Positions 8,903 through 17,540 of a stretch of 64,000 nucleotides of DNA are shown piece after piece. Within the stretch, counting starts at the first letter, position 1. Every line of letters starts with the position of its first letter. This DNA comes from Sphingomonas adhaesiva (GTDB taxonomy: Bacteria; Pseudomonadota; Alphaproteobacteria; Sphingomonadales; Sphingomonadaceae): positions 1,734,001 through 1,798,000 of the forward strand of contig NZ_JAQIJT010000002.1 in the NCBI RefSeq assembly GCF_036946125.1, given 5' to 3'. The translations under genes were made by a program, and so were the position numbers. A model generated the notes under the pieces. That model saw only the letters and a list, made by a program, of their open reading frames with translations, did not search any database and was not told the origin of the DNA.

Positions 8903-9901
8903 TCACTTGACCTGGAACCCTTCCCAGAAGCGATCGCTGCGGTCGATCCAAATCGTATTGAACCCGGTCGCCACCGCCGACCCCTCGATCGAGGGCACGA
9001 TGCCGACCTTGTCGCCGACGCGGGTCGCGCTTTCGACCCGGCCGGTGAACCGGCTGCCGATGTAGCTTTCGTGGACGAACCGCTCGCCGACGTTGAGCTT
9101 TCCCTGCGCCGCGAGATGCGCGAGGCGCGCCGAGGTCCCGGTCCCGCACGGGCTGCGATCGATCGCCTTGTCGCCGTAGAAGACCGCGTTGCGGCCGTCG
9201 GCATCGTCGGCGCGGGGCCGGTCGGCCCACAGCACGTGGCTGACCCCGCGGATCGTGGGGTCGAGCGGATGGACCGGCTCGAACGCCGCGCGCACCTTCT
9301 CGCGGATGATGCCGCTGAAGCCGACCAGCGCAGCAGCGCCAAGGTCGTCCAGACCGGCATAGGCGCCCTGCGGCTCGACGATGGCGTAATAGTTGCCGCC
9401 ATAAGCAACATCGACCGTCATCGGTCCGAAGCCGGGCACTTCGATCGCGATCCCGGTCGCGGCGACATAGGCGGGGACGTTGGTGATCTTCACCGCGGTC
9501 ACCCGGTCGCGCTCGGCCTCATAGGCGATGTCGATCGTGCCGGCGGGCACCTCCACCTTCAGGCGACCGGGGGTGGCGGGCTGGATCAGCCCGTGTTCCA
9601 GCCCGAAGGTGACCATCCCGATCGTGCCGTGCCCGCACATCGGGAGGCATCCCGACGTCTCGATGAACAGGATGCCGACATCGGCGTCGGAGGTCGTCGG
9701 CGGATAGAGGAAGCCGCCCGACATCATGTCGTGCCCGCGCGGTTCGAAGCACAGGCCGGTGCGGATCCAGTCGAAGCGCGCCAGGAAATCCTGGCGCCGC
9801 TCCGACATGGACGCCCCCTTCAACAGCGGCGCGCCCCCGGCCACCAGGCGGACCGGATTGCCCGCCGTGTGGCCGTCGATGCAGAAGAAGGTGTGCCGCA
9901 T
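8903..9901 (-). CDS. 4-hydroxyproline 2-epimerase (proline racemase family)
   Basis: Cytoplasmic, cofactor-free enzyme of 332 residues that interconverts trans-4-hydroxy-L-proline and cis-4-hydroxy-D-proline, the first step of bacterial hydroxyproline breakdown. Both catalytic thiols are present: Cys89 in PMCGHGTIG and Cys252 in SPCGTGTSA. That Cys/Cys pair marks an epimerase or racemase; trans-3-hydroxyproline dehydratases of the same fold have Thr at the second site. GHTAGNPVR near the N-terminus is also typical. It lies 10 bases after the DapA-like gene and 20 before the GntR gene, clearly in one operon. True proline racemase activity cannot be excluded from sequence, but the neighbours favour hydroxyproline. 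Confidence 0.93.
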   Translation of the reverse strand: MRHTFFCIDGHTAGNPVRLVAGGAPLLKGASMSERRQDFLARFDWIRTGLCFEPRGHDMMSGGFLYPPTTSDADVGILFIETSGCLPMCGHGTIGMVTFGLEHGLIQPATPGRLKVEVPAGTIDIAYEAERDRVTAVKITNVPAYVAATGIAIEVPGFGPMTVDVAYGGNYYAIVEPQGAYAGLDDLGAAALVGFSGIIREKVRAAFEPVHPLDPTIRGVSHVLWADRPRADDADGRNAVFYGDKAIDRSPCGTGTSARLAHLAAQGKLNVGERFVHESYIGSRFTGRVESATRVGDKVGIVPSIEGSAVATGFNTIWIDRSDRFWEGFQVK

Positions 9902-9911
9902 CGGGTCCGCG

Positions 9912-10826
9912 TCAGGCCGCGAGCGCGACGCCGAGCGACGGGCGCGTCGCCGCGGCCTGCTCGACCATCGCGATCACCTCGGCGCGGCGCGCGCCCTGAA
10001 GGACGTAGCGCGGCGGGAGGACGCGCTCCGATCCGCGGCCCATCACCTGCTCGGCGAGCTTGATCGACTGGACCAGGTCGTGCTCGGCATCGAGGTGGAG
10101 CAGCGGCATGAACCAGCGATAGATCTCCATCGCCTTCGCATGGTCGCCGCGCTCGAACGCGGCGACGAGTTCCACCGACTCCTTCGGGAAAGCGTTGGTC
10201 AGCCCCGACACCCAGCCGCGCGCACCGAGGTACAGCCCCTCCAGCGCGACGTCGTCGAGCCCCGCGAACAGCACGTAGCGATCGCCGAAGGCGTTGCGGA
10301 AGTCGGTGAAGCGGCGCGTGTCGGGCGCCGATTCCTTGACCGCCACGATGTTCGCGACGTCGACCAGCGCCTCCAGCACCGCACGGTCGATGACGGTGCG
10401 ATAGGCGGGCGGGTTGTTGTAGAGCATGATCGGGAGCGCGGTCTGTTCCGCGACGCCCTTGAAATGGTTCACCAGCTCGTGCGTCGCGGGCACATAGACC
10501 ATCGGCGGGAGGAGCATGAGGCCGTCCGCCCCCGCCTTCTCCGCCGCCCGGGCGTAGCGCACCGCGCGGCGGGTGTCGTATTCGGACACGCCGGTGACGA
10601 CCGGCACGCGGCCGTCCACCGCTTCGACGATCGCGGTCAGGACCGACACCTTCTCGTCGAATTCGAGCGAATTGTTTTCGCCGACCGTCCCCAGCGCGAT
10701 GACGCCGGTCACGCCATCGTTGACGAGGTCGTCCACCACGCGCTGGGTATCCGCGAGATCCAGCGACAGATCCTCGCGCACCTGTGTAGTCACCGCAGGA
10801 AATACGCCCTTCCAACCGATCGTCAT
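9912..10826 (-). CDS. DapA/DHDPS-family lyase, probable 1-pyrroline-4-hydroxy-2-carboxylate deaminase
   Basis: 304-residue TIM barrel of the dihydrodipicolinate synthase family. The Schiff-base lysine is Lys164 (VAVKES) and the tyrosine is Tyr136 (MLYNNP). GTVGENNSL replaces the usual GTTGE phosphate/carboxylate loop. Family members at this position in hydroxyproline clusters turn 1-pyrroline-4-hydroxy-2-carboxylate into 2-oxoglutarate semialdehyde. A sister activity, 2-keto-3-deoxy-L-arabonate dehydratase, gives the same product from arabinose, and the arabinosidases nearby make that a real alternative. The start at 10826 follows GGGAG; an upstream in-frame start at 10904 would run through operator site 3 and is unlikely. 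First gene of a five-gene unit. Confidence 0.9.
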   Translation of the reverse strand: MTIGWKGVFPAVTTQVREDLSLDLADTQRVVDDLVNDGVTGVIALGTVGENNSLEFDEKVSVLTAIVEAVDGRVPVVTGVSEYDTRRAVRYARAAEKAGADGLMLLPPMVYVPATHELVNHFKGVAEQTALPIMLYNNPPAYRTVIDRAVLEALVDVANIVAVKESAPDTRRFTDFRNAFGDRYVLFAGLDDVALEGLYLGARGWVSGLTNAFPKESVELVAAFERGDHAKAMEIYRWFMPLLHLDAEHDLVQSIKLAEQVMGRGSERVLPPRYVLQGARRAEVIAMVEQAAATRPSLGVALAA

Positions 10827-10847
10827 CGTCTCGCTCCCAATGCGTTG

Positions 10848-10867
10848 GATACGGTATACGATACTAC
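10848..10867. promoter_or_regulatory. Operator site 3
   Basis: The site reads GGATACGGTATACGATACTA; on the minus strand it gives TATCGTATACCGTATCC. GTATAC is centred at 10854-10859. It lies 22-41 bases before the DapA-like start, the same spacing as at the other minus-strand units. Confidence 0.8.
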
Positions 10868-10897
10868 CTCCAATAGCGCAATCGCCATTTCCACCGC

Positions 10898-11758
10898 TCA
10901 GCAAGTCTCCGCGGTGGAGGCCGGCGGGCCTCCCGTCGGCACGCGCGCGGGGTGCCGCCAGAAGACGTCGGCGCTGAGGTGGTGGCGGTCGCCGTAGACG
11001 CGGCGAAGGAGCGTCGCGAGCGCGGGATCATAGGCCGCGAGATCGGCGGCGGACAGGATGCGACGCCCGTCGATCACCGCCAGCCGGTTCGATTCGAACC
11101 AGAATTGCGTTCCCTCCGCCCAATATTCGTCGACGGTGGTGGCGCCATATTCGCCCTTCCATAGTCCGCGCTTCATGGCCTCGTCATAGGCGGCCGCGAC
11201 CGCGCGGTAGAAGGCGGGGTCGGCCGTCTCGGCGGCACCCAGGATCGCGTGCGAGAATTCGTGAACGAAGATGTTCTCGCCGTAATAGCGCGTCCCCGGC
11301 TGCCCCAGCAGGTTCTCGGTCGCGCCGCTGGTGAGCAGCCCCCCCATGCCGCGCGCGCGCGAATTCCAGTATTCGCGGTCCGTCATGCGGCCGATCTGTT
11401 CGTCGTACAGCTTGCGCTCGCACGTGGTCAGCCGCGGATCGTCGCGCGTCGGCTTCTTCCAGTCGCGCTGTTCTGGCAGGTCGAGCGTCTGCTCCTCTAC
11501 CCCCATCACCGCGACCCGCTGCCCGCCGGCCACCAGCGCGCGGCGCAGGTCGGGCCGCCGCGCCAGCATCTCCACCACGATCGACCGCGCGGCGCGTAGC
11601 GCCTCGTCCGGGACCGCGGCGGAGCTGCTGATCGGGATGCCTCCGGCGTCGAGCGACCGGGTGTAGAAGGGGTCGAGCCCCGCAGGCGGCGCGGTGACGC
11701 GCGGCCCGGCACAGCCGGCCAGCAGCGCGATCGCGGCGACGAAGGGAAGCACCCTCAC
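10898..11758 (-). CDS. Lipoprotein with HEFSH zinc-metallopeptidase motif
   Basis: 286 residues. GTG start at 11758, then MRVLPFVAAIALLAGC: a lipobox with the acylated Cys at residue 16. HEFSH at 166-170 is a HExxH zinc motif. A downstream Glu215 in YWAEGTQFW could be the third ligand, giving a gluzincin-like arrangement. I do not recognise the family. The start overlaps the stop of the M24 peptidase by four bases (GTGA), so translation is probably coupled. Placed in the unit with the Xaa-Pro peptidase and FAD dehydrogenase, it is most simply a periplasmic or membrane-anchored peptidase acting on imported glycopeptides; the substrate is inferred. Confidence 0.85.
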   Translation of the reverse strand: MRVLPFVAAIALLAGCAGPRVTAPPAGLDPFYTRSLDAGGIPISSSAAVPDEALRAARSIVVEMLARRPDLRRALVAGGQRVAVMGVEEQTLDLPEQRDWKKPTRDDPRLTTCERKLYDEQIGRMTDREYWNSRARGMGGLLTSGATENLLGQPGTRYYGENIFVHEFSHAILGAAETADPAFYRAVAAAYDEAMKRGLWKGEYGATTVDEYWAEGTQFWFESNRLAVIDGRRILSAADLAAYDPALATLLRRVYGDRHHLSADVFWRHPARVPTGGPPASTAETC

Positions 11759-12933
11759 GCGAAGGGCCGGTCGATCGCGGGCTGCGGTTGGGTGAACCAG
11801 GCCGCGCCGTCCCCGGTGACGTGAAAATGGTCCTCCAGCCGGATTCCGAAACGGTCGGGGACGACGATCATCGGCTCGTTCGAGAAGCACATGCCGGGTT
11901 CCAATGCGCTCGCGTCGCCGCGGACGAGATAGGGCGGCTCGTGAATCGCGAGCCCGATCCCGTGCCCGGTGCGATGCGGCAGGCCGGGAAGGCGATAGTC
12001 GGGGCCGAGCCCGGCGCGTTCCAGCACCCTGCGGGCGGCGTCGTCGATGGCGGCGCACGGCACGCCGGGTCGCACCGCGGCGAAGGCGGCGGCCTGCGCC
12101 TCCTTCTCGACATCCCACAGCGCGCGCACCTCGTCCTCCACGCGGCCGAAGGCGTAGGTCCGTGTGATGTCCGAATGATAGCCCTCGACCGTGCAGCCGG
12201 TGTCGATCAGCACGAGCTGATCCTGCTCCAGCGCCTGGTCCCCGGGAAGGCCGTGGGGAAAGGCGGTCGCGCGGCCGAACTGCACCGCGCAGAAGGTGGA
12301 GCCCGCGGCGCCCAGCGCCCGGTGCGCCGCGTCGATGAAGCGCGCGACTTCGCTGGCGCGGATGCCGGGCGCGAGGATGCGCGCGGCGCGCCGCTGCACC
12401 TCCAGCGTCATCGCCTTCGCCTGCGCCATCAGCGCGAGCTCGGCGGGCGACTTCACCGCACGCAGTGGGTCGATCGCCGGCGCGCCGTCCACGACCCGCA
12501 GCCGTGCGCCGAGCCGCGCGCCGGTGGAGAAGGGCAGCAGCGGATCGAGCGCGAGCGTCGCGCCCGCCGCTAGCTGATCGCACACCAGCGCGACGGGATC
12601 CTCGTCCTCCTCCCACGCCAGAACCTCGGCGTCGATCGCCAGCGAGGCGGCGAGCGAACCCAGCTCGAAGCGCGGGCAGATCAGCCGCGGCGCTCCGTTC
12701 GCGGGAAGCAACAGCGCCACCAGCCGCTCCGTCGCGTTCCACGGGACGCCGGCGAAATAGCGCAGGCTGGGGCCGGCATTCACCAACAGCGCATCGGCAC
12801 CCGTGCCGGCGAGCCGCGCCTGCGCCCGCGCCATCCGCGCGAGCCGCTCGTCGCGCGTAATCGCCGGCGCCCGGTCGGCCCAGGGGGCGAGCGCGGCGAG
12901 CTGGGTGGCGGCGTCGGAGCCTCCGATCGTCAT
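11755..12933 (-). CDS. M24 family Xaa-Pro peptidase
   Basis: 392 residues. The N-terminal creatinase-like domain is at 30-160 and the pita-bread catalytic domain at 165-390. All five metal ligands are visible: Asp244 (LIDTG), Asp255 (HSDITRTY), His324 (GHGIGL), Glu353 (SNEPM) and Glu367 (RLEDHF). Such enzymes cut the bond before proline or hydroxyproline, in dipeptides or at peptide N-termini. The start at 12933 overlaps the FAD dehydrogenase stop (ATGA). No signal peptide is seen, so it acts in the cytoplasm, releasing imino acids from imported Hyp/Pro peptides and feeding the epimerase pathway. Exact specificity is inferred from context. Confidence 0.92.
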   Translation of the reverse strand: MTIGGSDAATQLAALAPWADRAPAITRDERLARMARAQARLAGTGADALLVNAGPSLRYFAGVPWNATERLVALLLPANGAPRLICPRFELGSLAASLAIDAEVLAWEEDEDPVALVCDQLAAGATLALDPLLPFSTGARLGARLRVVDGAPAIDPLRAVKSPAELALMAQAKAMTLEVQRRAARILAPGIRASEVARFIDAAHRALGAAGSTFCAVQFGRATAFPHGLPGDQALEQDQLVLIDTGCTVEGYHSDITRTYAFGRVEDEVRALWDVEKEAQAAAFAAVRPGVPCAAIDDAARRVLERAGLGPDYRLPGLPHRTGHGIGLAIHEPPYLVRGDASALEPGMCFSNEPMIVVPDRFGIRLEDHFHVTGDGAAWFTQPQPAIDRPFA

Positions 12934-14165
12934 GGGCGGGCCTTTCGGGGAGCGAAGCGGGCGAGGTCGAACGGGGAAAGGTCGACCGCGGAAGCGGCAC
13001 CGTCGACCAGCGCGGCGACCGCCTCCGCGGTGACCGCGGCGAGGGTGAGGCCGAGATGCTGATGGCCGAAGGCGTAGAACAGGTTGGGCATCGATGTCGC
13101 GCGCCCGATCGCGGGGAGATAGTCCGGAAAGGTCGGGCGCGCGCCCATCCAGCGGGTGAAAGGCGCCTCCATCGGCAGGCCGAGTTCGCGCACGTGCCGC
13201 TCCAGCCGCTCCCATTTGCGCGGATCGGGCGGTGCGTCGGGCGCGGCGACCTCGACGAAGCTCGCCGCCTGCACGGTGTCGCGATAGCGGGTGACGATCA
13301 TCGACCGATCCTCGAACACGACCGGCGGGGCGTCGGCGGGCCAGCGGTCGGCCGCGGCGCGAAGGTGGTAGCCGCGTTCCGCGACGATCGGCGCGCGGAT
13401 GCCAAGCCCCTGCATCACCGTGCCGCTCCCGACCCCGGCGGCGACCAGCACGGCATCGGCCTCGTGCCCCGCAATGCCCGCGCGCCCGTCGGCCCGCACG
13501 ACCGACGCCCGTTCCGCGACGATCGTGCCCCCCGCCGCCGCCAGCGCCCGCCGCAACGCCCGGTGCAACGCCCCGAGATCCGCGATCGCCCCCGTCCCGT
13601 CGAAGCGCGCGCAGCCCGCCGCCTCGTTCCCCAGCACCTGCCTCAGCAGCGCGAGATCCTCGTCCCGGCACGGCACCAGCGACGCCCCGCCCGTCTCCGC
13701 GCGCATCCACGCCGCCCGCCCTGTCGCCGCCGCGGCCGGCGAGCCCCAGACCATCAGGTGCCCGTCCTCGCGCAGCAGTCCCGCTTCGCCGATCGAGCCC
13801 GTCAGGCGTCGCCACGCCGGCAGCGCCTCGGTCAGCAGCCCGCCCAGCGCGGCGGTGCCGGCGCGGAAGCGGGCGGGCCGCGCCGCCGCGACGAGCCGCG
13901 TCGCGAACGGCACCCAGGTGCGGGCGTGCGCCAGCGGCAGGTCGAGCGCGCCGCCGCGACGGAACTGCCGGCGCCCGACCGAGCGAATCGACGCGATCGA
14001 GGCGAGCGGCGCGCGCTGTTCGACCGCCAGGTGCCCGGCGTTGTTCCAGGACGGCGCGGACAGGCCGGCATCGGGTTCGAACACCGTCGCGGCGTGGCCG
14101 GCGCGTGCGAGCAGCAGGGCGCTGGACAACCCGATCACCCCGCCACCGACCACCGCGACCTTCAC
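12930..14165 (-). CDS. DadA-like FAD-dependent D-amino-acid / cis-4-hydroxy-D-proline dehydrogenase
   Basis: 411 residues of the DAO/DadA fold. The FAD-binding GGGVIGLSSA motif is at 6-15, with the partner acidic residue in TVFEPD. The substrate-side motifs ARPTFPDYLPAIGR and FYAFGHQHLGLTLA close the C-terminal part. These membrane-linked dehydrogenases oxidise D-amino acids; in hydroxyproline clusters the homologue converts cis-4-hydroxy-D-proline to 1-pyrroline-4-hydroxy-2-carboxylate, the step between the epimerase and the DapA-like enzyme here. It opens a three-gene unit (FAD enzyme, M24 peptidase, metallopeptidase lipoprotein) with operator site 4 upstream. A general D-amino-acid role is the alternative. 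Confidence 0.92.
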   Translation of the reverse strand: MKVAVVGGGVIGLSSALLLARAGHAATVFEPDAGLSAPSWNNAGHLAVEQRAPLASIASIRSVGRRQFRRGGALDLPLAHARTWVPFATRLVAAARPARFRAGTAALGGLLTEALPAWRRLTGSIGEAGLLREDGHLMVWGSPAAAATGRAAWMRAETGGASLVPCRDEDLALLRQVLGNEAAGCARFDGTGAIADLGALHRALRRALAAAGGTIVAERASVVRADGRAGIAGHEADAVLVAAGVGSGTVMQGLGIRAPIVAERGYHLRAAADRWPADAPPVVFEDRSMIVTRYRDTVQAASFVEVAAPDAPPDPRKWERLERHVRELGLPMEAPFTRWMGARPTFPDYLPAIGRATSMPNLFYAFGHQHLGLTLAAVTAEAVAALVDGAASAVDLSPFDLARFAPRKARP

Positions 14166-14190
14166 GTTCCAACCCCCTCAGCTTGTTTCA

Positions 14191-14207
14191 GAATCGTATA
14201 ATATAGC
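14191..14207. promoter_or_regulatory. Operator site 4
   Basis: The site reads GAATCGTATAATATAGC, 26-42 bases upstream of the FAD dehydrogenase start and just after the GH43 stop. It keeps ATCGTATA of the shared core, with the weakest symmetry of the five. Confidence 0.65.
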
Positions 14208-14223
14208 TCGTGGAGCGGCGCAG

Positions 14224-15786
14224 TCAGTCACCGCATGGCGGCACCGGACCCTCCGGCCGCGCGCGCGGGGGCGCCGCCTCGGGGGCAAGCGCTTCCCATT
14301 CCTGCACCCCGACCCCCGCGACGCTGCCCTTCGCCTGCGAGGCGTCGAACACCGCGCGAAGGCAGCGCGTGGTGACCGCCGGGAAGCGGACCTCCTGCCA
14401 CGCGCCCGCCGCCGTGCCGTAGCCGCCCGCACCCGGCACGGGCTTCCATCCGCGGTCGAAATATTCGAGGTGCCACGCCGCCGGCGGTGCGATGCCCTCG
14501 CCCGATCCGGCAGGCTGGTCGGCGAAGAGGTAAAGGCGGCTGCCGGTCAGCGTCACCGGCGCCGGCCAGCGATATTCGATCCACGGCCGCGGCGGGTTGG
14601 TGCCGGTCCACGTGCCCCACATATCGGGCGGCAGCGGCGCGGCGCGGACGCGGCCGTCGTTGAGCGCGCGGATCCAATATTGCGTCGGGATCGGCTCGTT
14701 CGATGCCGAGGCCACGGCGCCGAGCGCGACGTTGCGCGTCGGCGCCGGCGGCGGACCGGGAGCGCGGGTCGGCGTGACCATCCGGATCATCGGCGGCGAG
14801 ACGCTGTCGTCCCACTCCATCCGGTCGATCGCGACCGACCGGCGGAAGTGCCCGCCCCCGGCCGCGTCGGCGGTGTGATAGGCGAGCCACCACTGCCCCT
14901 TGAACTCGACCGCGCCGGCATGGCTGGTTGTCGAGCTGACCGGCTTCAGCAGCACGCCGCGATAGGTCCACGGGCCCAGCGGCGACCTGGCGGTGCCATA
15001 GGCCTGGCAGGCGTGGTAATGCGCCGGGGTGCACGGGCTGTCCGGGCCGGCGTTGTTGCCGGCGTAGAGCATGTAATAGACGCCCTTGCGCTTCATCAGC
15101 CACGGCGCCTCGAAGAAGCCGGTGAGGCCGTCGATCGTCCGCTCCTTGCCCTTGGGCGTCACCATGTCGGCAGACAGCTCCATGCCGCGCAACTGCCCGA
15201 ACGTGCCCCAGTAGATGTAGACGCGTCCGTCGTCGTCCACGAGGACGGTGGGGTCGATGTTCTGGATGTCGTTGGCGACCGGCACGTCCTGCGAGATGAT
15301 CGGGCCGGACGGATGCGCGTCGCGCCACGGCCCGGTCGGCCGGTCCGCCACCGCGACGCCGATCGCGAACCGATCCTTGGCCTTGCCGTCGCGCTGCAAC
15401 ACCGGGGCGTACAGGTAGAAGCGGCCGTTGCGCGCCTTGACGATCTGCCCGGCATAGGCGCGCCCAGGCTCGGCCCAGGCGAACACCGCCTCGGGCCGCG
15501 CGACCGCGGGATAGTGGCGCCACGTCCCCTTCGCCGGATCGGTGGTGGAAAGGAGCTGCCACTCGTTCATGATGAAGTCGTTGACGTCCGCTGGCGCCTC
15601 GTCGCGGCCGGCGAGAATCCACAACGTATCGCCGTCCACCAGCGGTGCGGGGTCGGTCGAGTAATAGCGGCCGTCCGACAGGACCGGGTTGCCGCGCGTC
15701 TCGATCGTCTCGGGCGTCTCGGGCGCGGTCTGCGCCAGAAGCGCGGATGGCAGCAGCACCGCCAGCAAAGGCAGATATCGCATCAT
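14224..15786 (-). CDS. GH43-family glycoside hydrolase with C-terminal carbohydrate-binding-like domain
   Basis: 520 residues with a signal peptide (1-19). A five-bladed propeller covers about 30-335. The three GH43 carboxylates are visible: base Asp45 (YSTDPAP), pKa-modulating Asp178 (NIDPTVL) and acid Glu226 (FFEAPWL). Residues 345-500 look like a discoidin/F5-8C beta-sandwich (NVALGAVASASN, ALNDG, WIEYRWP). GH43 covers alpha-L-arabinofuranosidases, beta-xylosidases and arabinanases; in this locus an exo-alpha-L-arabinofuranosidase is the natural guess. The start at 15786 overlaps the DUF885 stop (ATGA). Last gene of the GH127 unit. Confidence 0.92.
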   Translation of the reverse strand: MMRYLPLLAVLLPSALLAQTAPETPETIETRGNPVLSDGRYYSTDPAPLVDGDTLWILAGRDEAPADVNDFIMNEWQLLSTTDPAKGTWRHYPAVARPEAVFAWAEPGRAYAGQIVKARNGRFYLYAPVLQRDGKAKDRFAIGVAVADRPTGPWRDAHPSGPIISQDVPVANDIQNIDPTVLVDDDGRVYIYWGTFGQLRGMELSADMVTPKGKERTIDGLTGFFEAPWLMKRKGVYYMLYAGNNAGPDSPCTPAHYHACQAYGTARSPLGPWTYRGVLLKPVSSTTSHAGAVEFKGQWWLAYHTADAAGGGHFRRSVAIDRMEWDDSVSPPMIRMVTPTRAPGPPPAPTRNVALGAVASASNEPIPTQYWIRALNDGRVRAAPLPPDMWGTWTGTNPPRPWIEYRWPAPVTLTGSRLYLFADQPAGSGEGIAPPAAWHLEYFDRGWKPVPGAGGYGTAAGAWQEVRFPAVTTRCLRAVFDASQAKGSVAGVGVQEWEALAPEAAPPRARPEGPVPPCGD

Positions 15787-17540
15787 GGTTCCTCGTCGGG
15801 ATAGGGGCCCTTGCCGCCATCGGCGATCAGGCGGTCGATCCGCCGGTCGATCTCGGGCACCGGCACCGATCCCAGCGCCAGCACCGCATCGTGGAAGGCG
15901 CGGATGTCGAACTTCGCACCCAGCGCCTTTTCGGCGCGCGCGCGGGCGCGCTGGATCGCAAGCGCGCCCATGTAATAGCTCAGCGCCTGGCCCGGCCAGG
16001 CGATGTAGCGGTCGACCTCGGTCTCGATCTCGTGATCCGCCAGCGCGGTATTGTCGTGCAGGTAGCGTTGCGCCTGCTCCCTGCTCCACCCCCTGGCGTG
16101 AATGCCGGTATCCACCACCAGCCGCGAGGCGCGCCAGGCCTGGTAGGACAGCATCCCGAACACCTCGTAGGGCGTCTGGTACATCCCCATTTCCTCGCCC
16201 AGCGCCTCGCAATACAGCGCCCAGCCCTCGCCGTAGACGGAGAGGTAGGTGTCGCGGCGGAATGCCGGCAGGTCCTTGTTCTCCGCCGCAAGCGGCATCT
16301 GGAAGGCATGGCCCGGCGCGCTTTCGTGCAGCGTCAGCGCGGCCAGCGAATAGAGCGGGCGCGACGGAAGGTTGTAGGTATTGACGAGGTAGATGCCCGG
16401 CCCGCCGCGCCCCCCGGTGTAGAAGGGGGCGAGGTCCGCAGGGACCGGCCGGATCGCGAAGCGGCTGCGCGGCAGGCGGCCGAACCACTGGCTCGCCTTT
16501 CCGTCGAAGGTCTTGGCGATCCACGCCGCGCGGTCGAGCAGGTCCTGCGGCGTCCTGGCGTAGAATTGCGGATCGGTGCGCAGGAACGTCAGGAACGCGG
16601 GCAGGTCGCCCTTGAACCCCGCCGCCGTCATCACCGCCTGCATCCGCGTGCGGATGCGCGCCATCTCGGCAAGGCCGATCGCGTGGACCTCTTCGGCGGT
16701 CCTGGCCTCGGTCGTGAACTCGTCGATCTTCGACTGGTAATAGGCGTGCCCGTCGGGGAGGTCGTAGGCGGCCAGCGTCGTGCGGGCGCCGGGGATATAG
16801 TCATCCCGCAGGAAGGCGAGCAGCGCGCGATGCGCGGGCACCACCTGGTCGCGGATCGCCGCGATCGCCTCGCCGCGCAGCAGCGCCTGCGTCGCGGCGG
16901 GGATGGCGGAGGGCATGGTCCTGAACGGCGCGTAGAACGGCGACGCCTCCCCGCTCCCCGCCTCCACCACCTGCGCGACGCCGATGTCCCGCCCCTTCAG
17001 GGTGATGCGCGACGGGGTGAAGCCGCGCTTCAGCCCGGCGCGCATATTGACGACGTTCTGGTCGAAGAAGCGCGGCACGCTGCGCAGCATCGCGAGATAG
17101 TTGCGATAATCCTGCTCGCGCACGAAGTCGCCCCGCGCCGCCTCCGCCACATTGCCCCAGAAGCTGCTGTCCGAGTTGAGCGGCTTCTCGTAGTCGCGAA
17201 ACTTCTGCTCGTTGAGCAGCGCCACGATCTGCTGGCGATAGACGGCGTAATTGACCCGCCCCGCCGGGGAGAGATCGGCGGTCCTGATGGCGTCGAGCGC
17301 GGCGAGGGTCCGGGTCCAGCGCGCCAGCTTCGCCGCCTGCATCGCCGGGCCGACGTCGGGAAGGACGGGCGGCGCATCCTTGTTGTCCTCGTCCGGCCCC
17401 TCGATCGTCCGGCGCCACGCATATTCCGACGTGTAGAGCGCCTTCAGCCGCGCGTCGGCGGACGGGGCCGGCGCGGCGTGGAGCGGCGCGGCCGCGGCCA
17501 GCATCGTCAGTGCGAGCCCGAGCGGCAGGAACCTCGTCAT
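15783..17540 (-). CDS. DUF885-family putative metallopeptidase, secreted
   Basis: 585 residues with a signal peptide (TRFLPLGLALTMLAAAAPLHA). DUF885 hallmark: HESAPGHAFQM in the C-terminal half, a gluzincin-like HExxxxH variant, preceded by YNLPSRPLYSLAALTLH and followed by YGEGWALYCEALGEEMG with the likely downstream Glu. Members are usually 550-620 residues, so it is full length. The start at 17540 gives an ATGA overlap with the preceding gene; 17546 is possible. Sharing an operon with arabinofuranosidases, it probably cuts deglycosylated peptides in the periplasm. Peptidase activity rests on the motif and on family resemblance. Confidence 0.88.
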   Translation of the reverse strand: MTRFLPLGLALTMLAAAAPLHAAPAPSADARLKALYTSEYAWRRTIEGPDEDNKDAPPVLPDVGPAMQAAKLARWTRTLAALDAIRTADLSPAGRVNYAVYRQQIVALLNEQKFRDYEKPLNSDSSFWGNVAEAARGDFVREQDYRNYLAMLRSVPRFFDQNVVNMRAGLKRGFTPSRITLKGRDIGVAQVVEAGSGEASPFYAPFRTMPSAIPAATQALLRGEAIAAIRDQVVPAHRALLAFLRDDYIPGARTTLAAYDLPDGHAYYQSKIDEFTTEARTAEEVHAIGLAEMARIRTRMQAVMTAAGFKGDLPAFLTFLRTDPQFYARTPQDLLDRAAWIAKTFDGKASQWFGRLPRSRFAIRPVPADLAPFYTGGRGGPGIYLVNTYNLPSRPLYSLAALTLHESAPGHAFQMPLAAENKDLPAFRRDTYLSVYGEGWALYCEALGEEMGMYQTPYEVFGMLSYQAWRASRLVVDTGIHARGWSREQAQRYLHDNTALADHEIETEVDRYIAWPGQALSYYMGALAIQRARARAEKALGAKFDIRAFHDAVLALGSVPVPEIDRRIDRLIADGGKGPYPDEEP

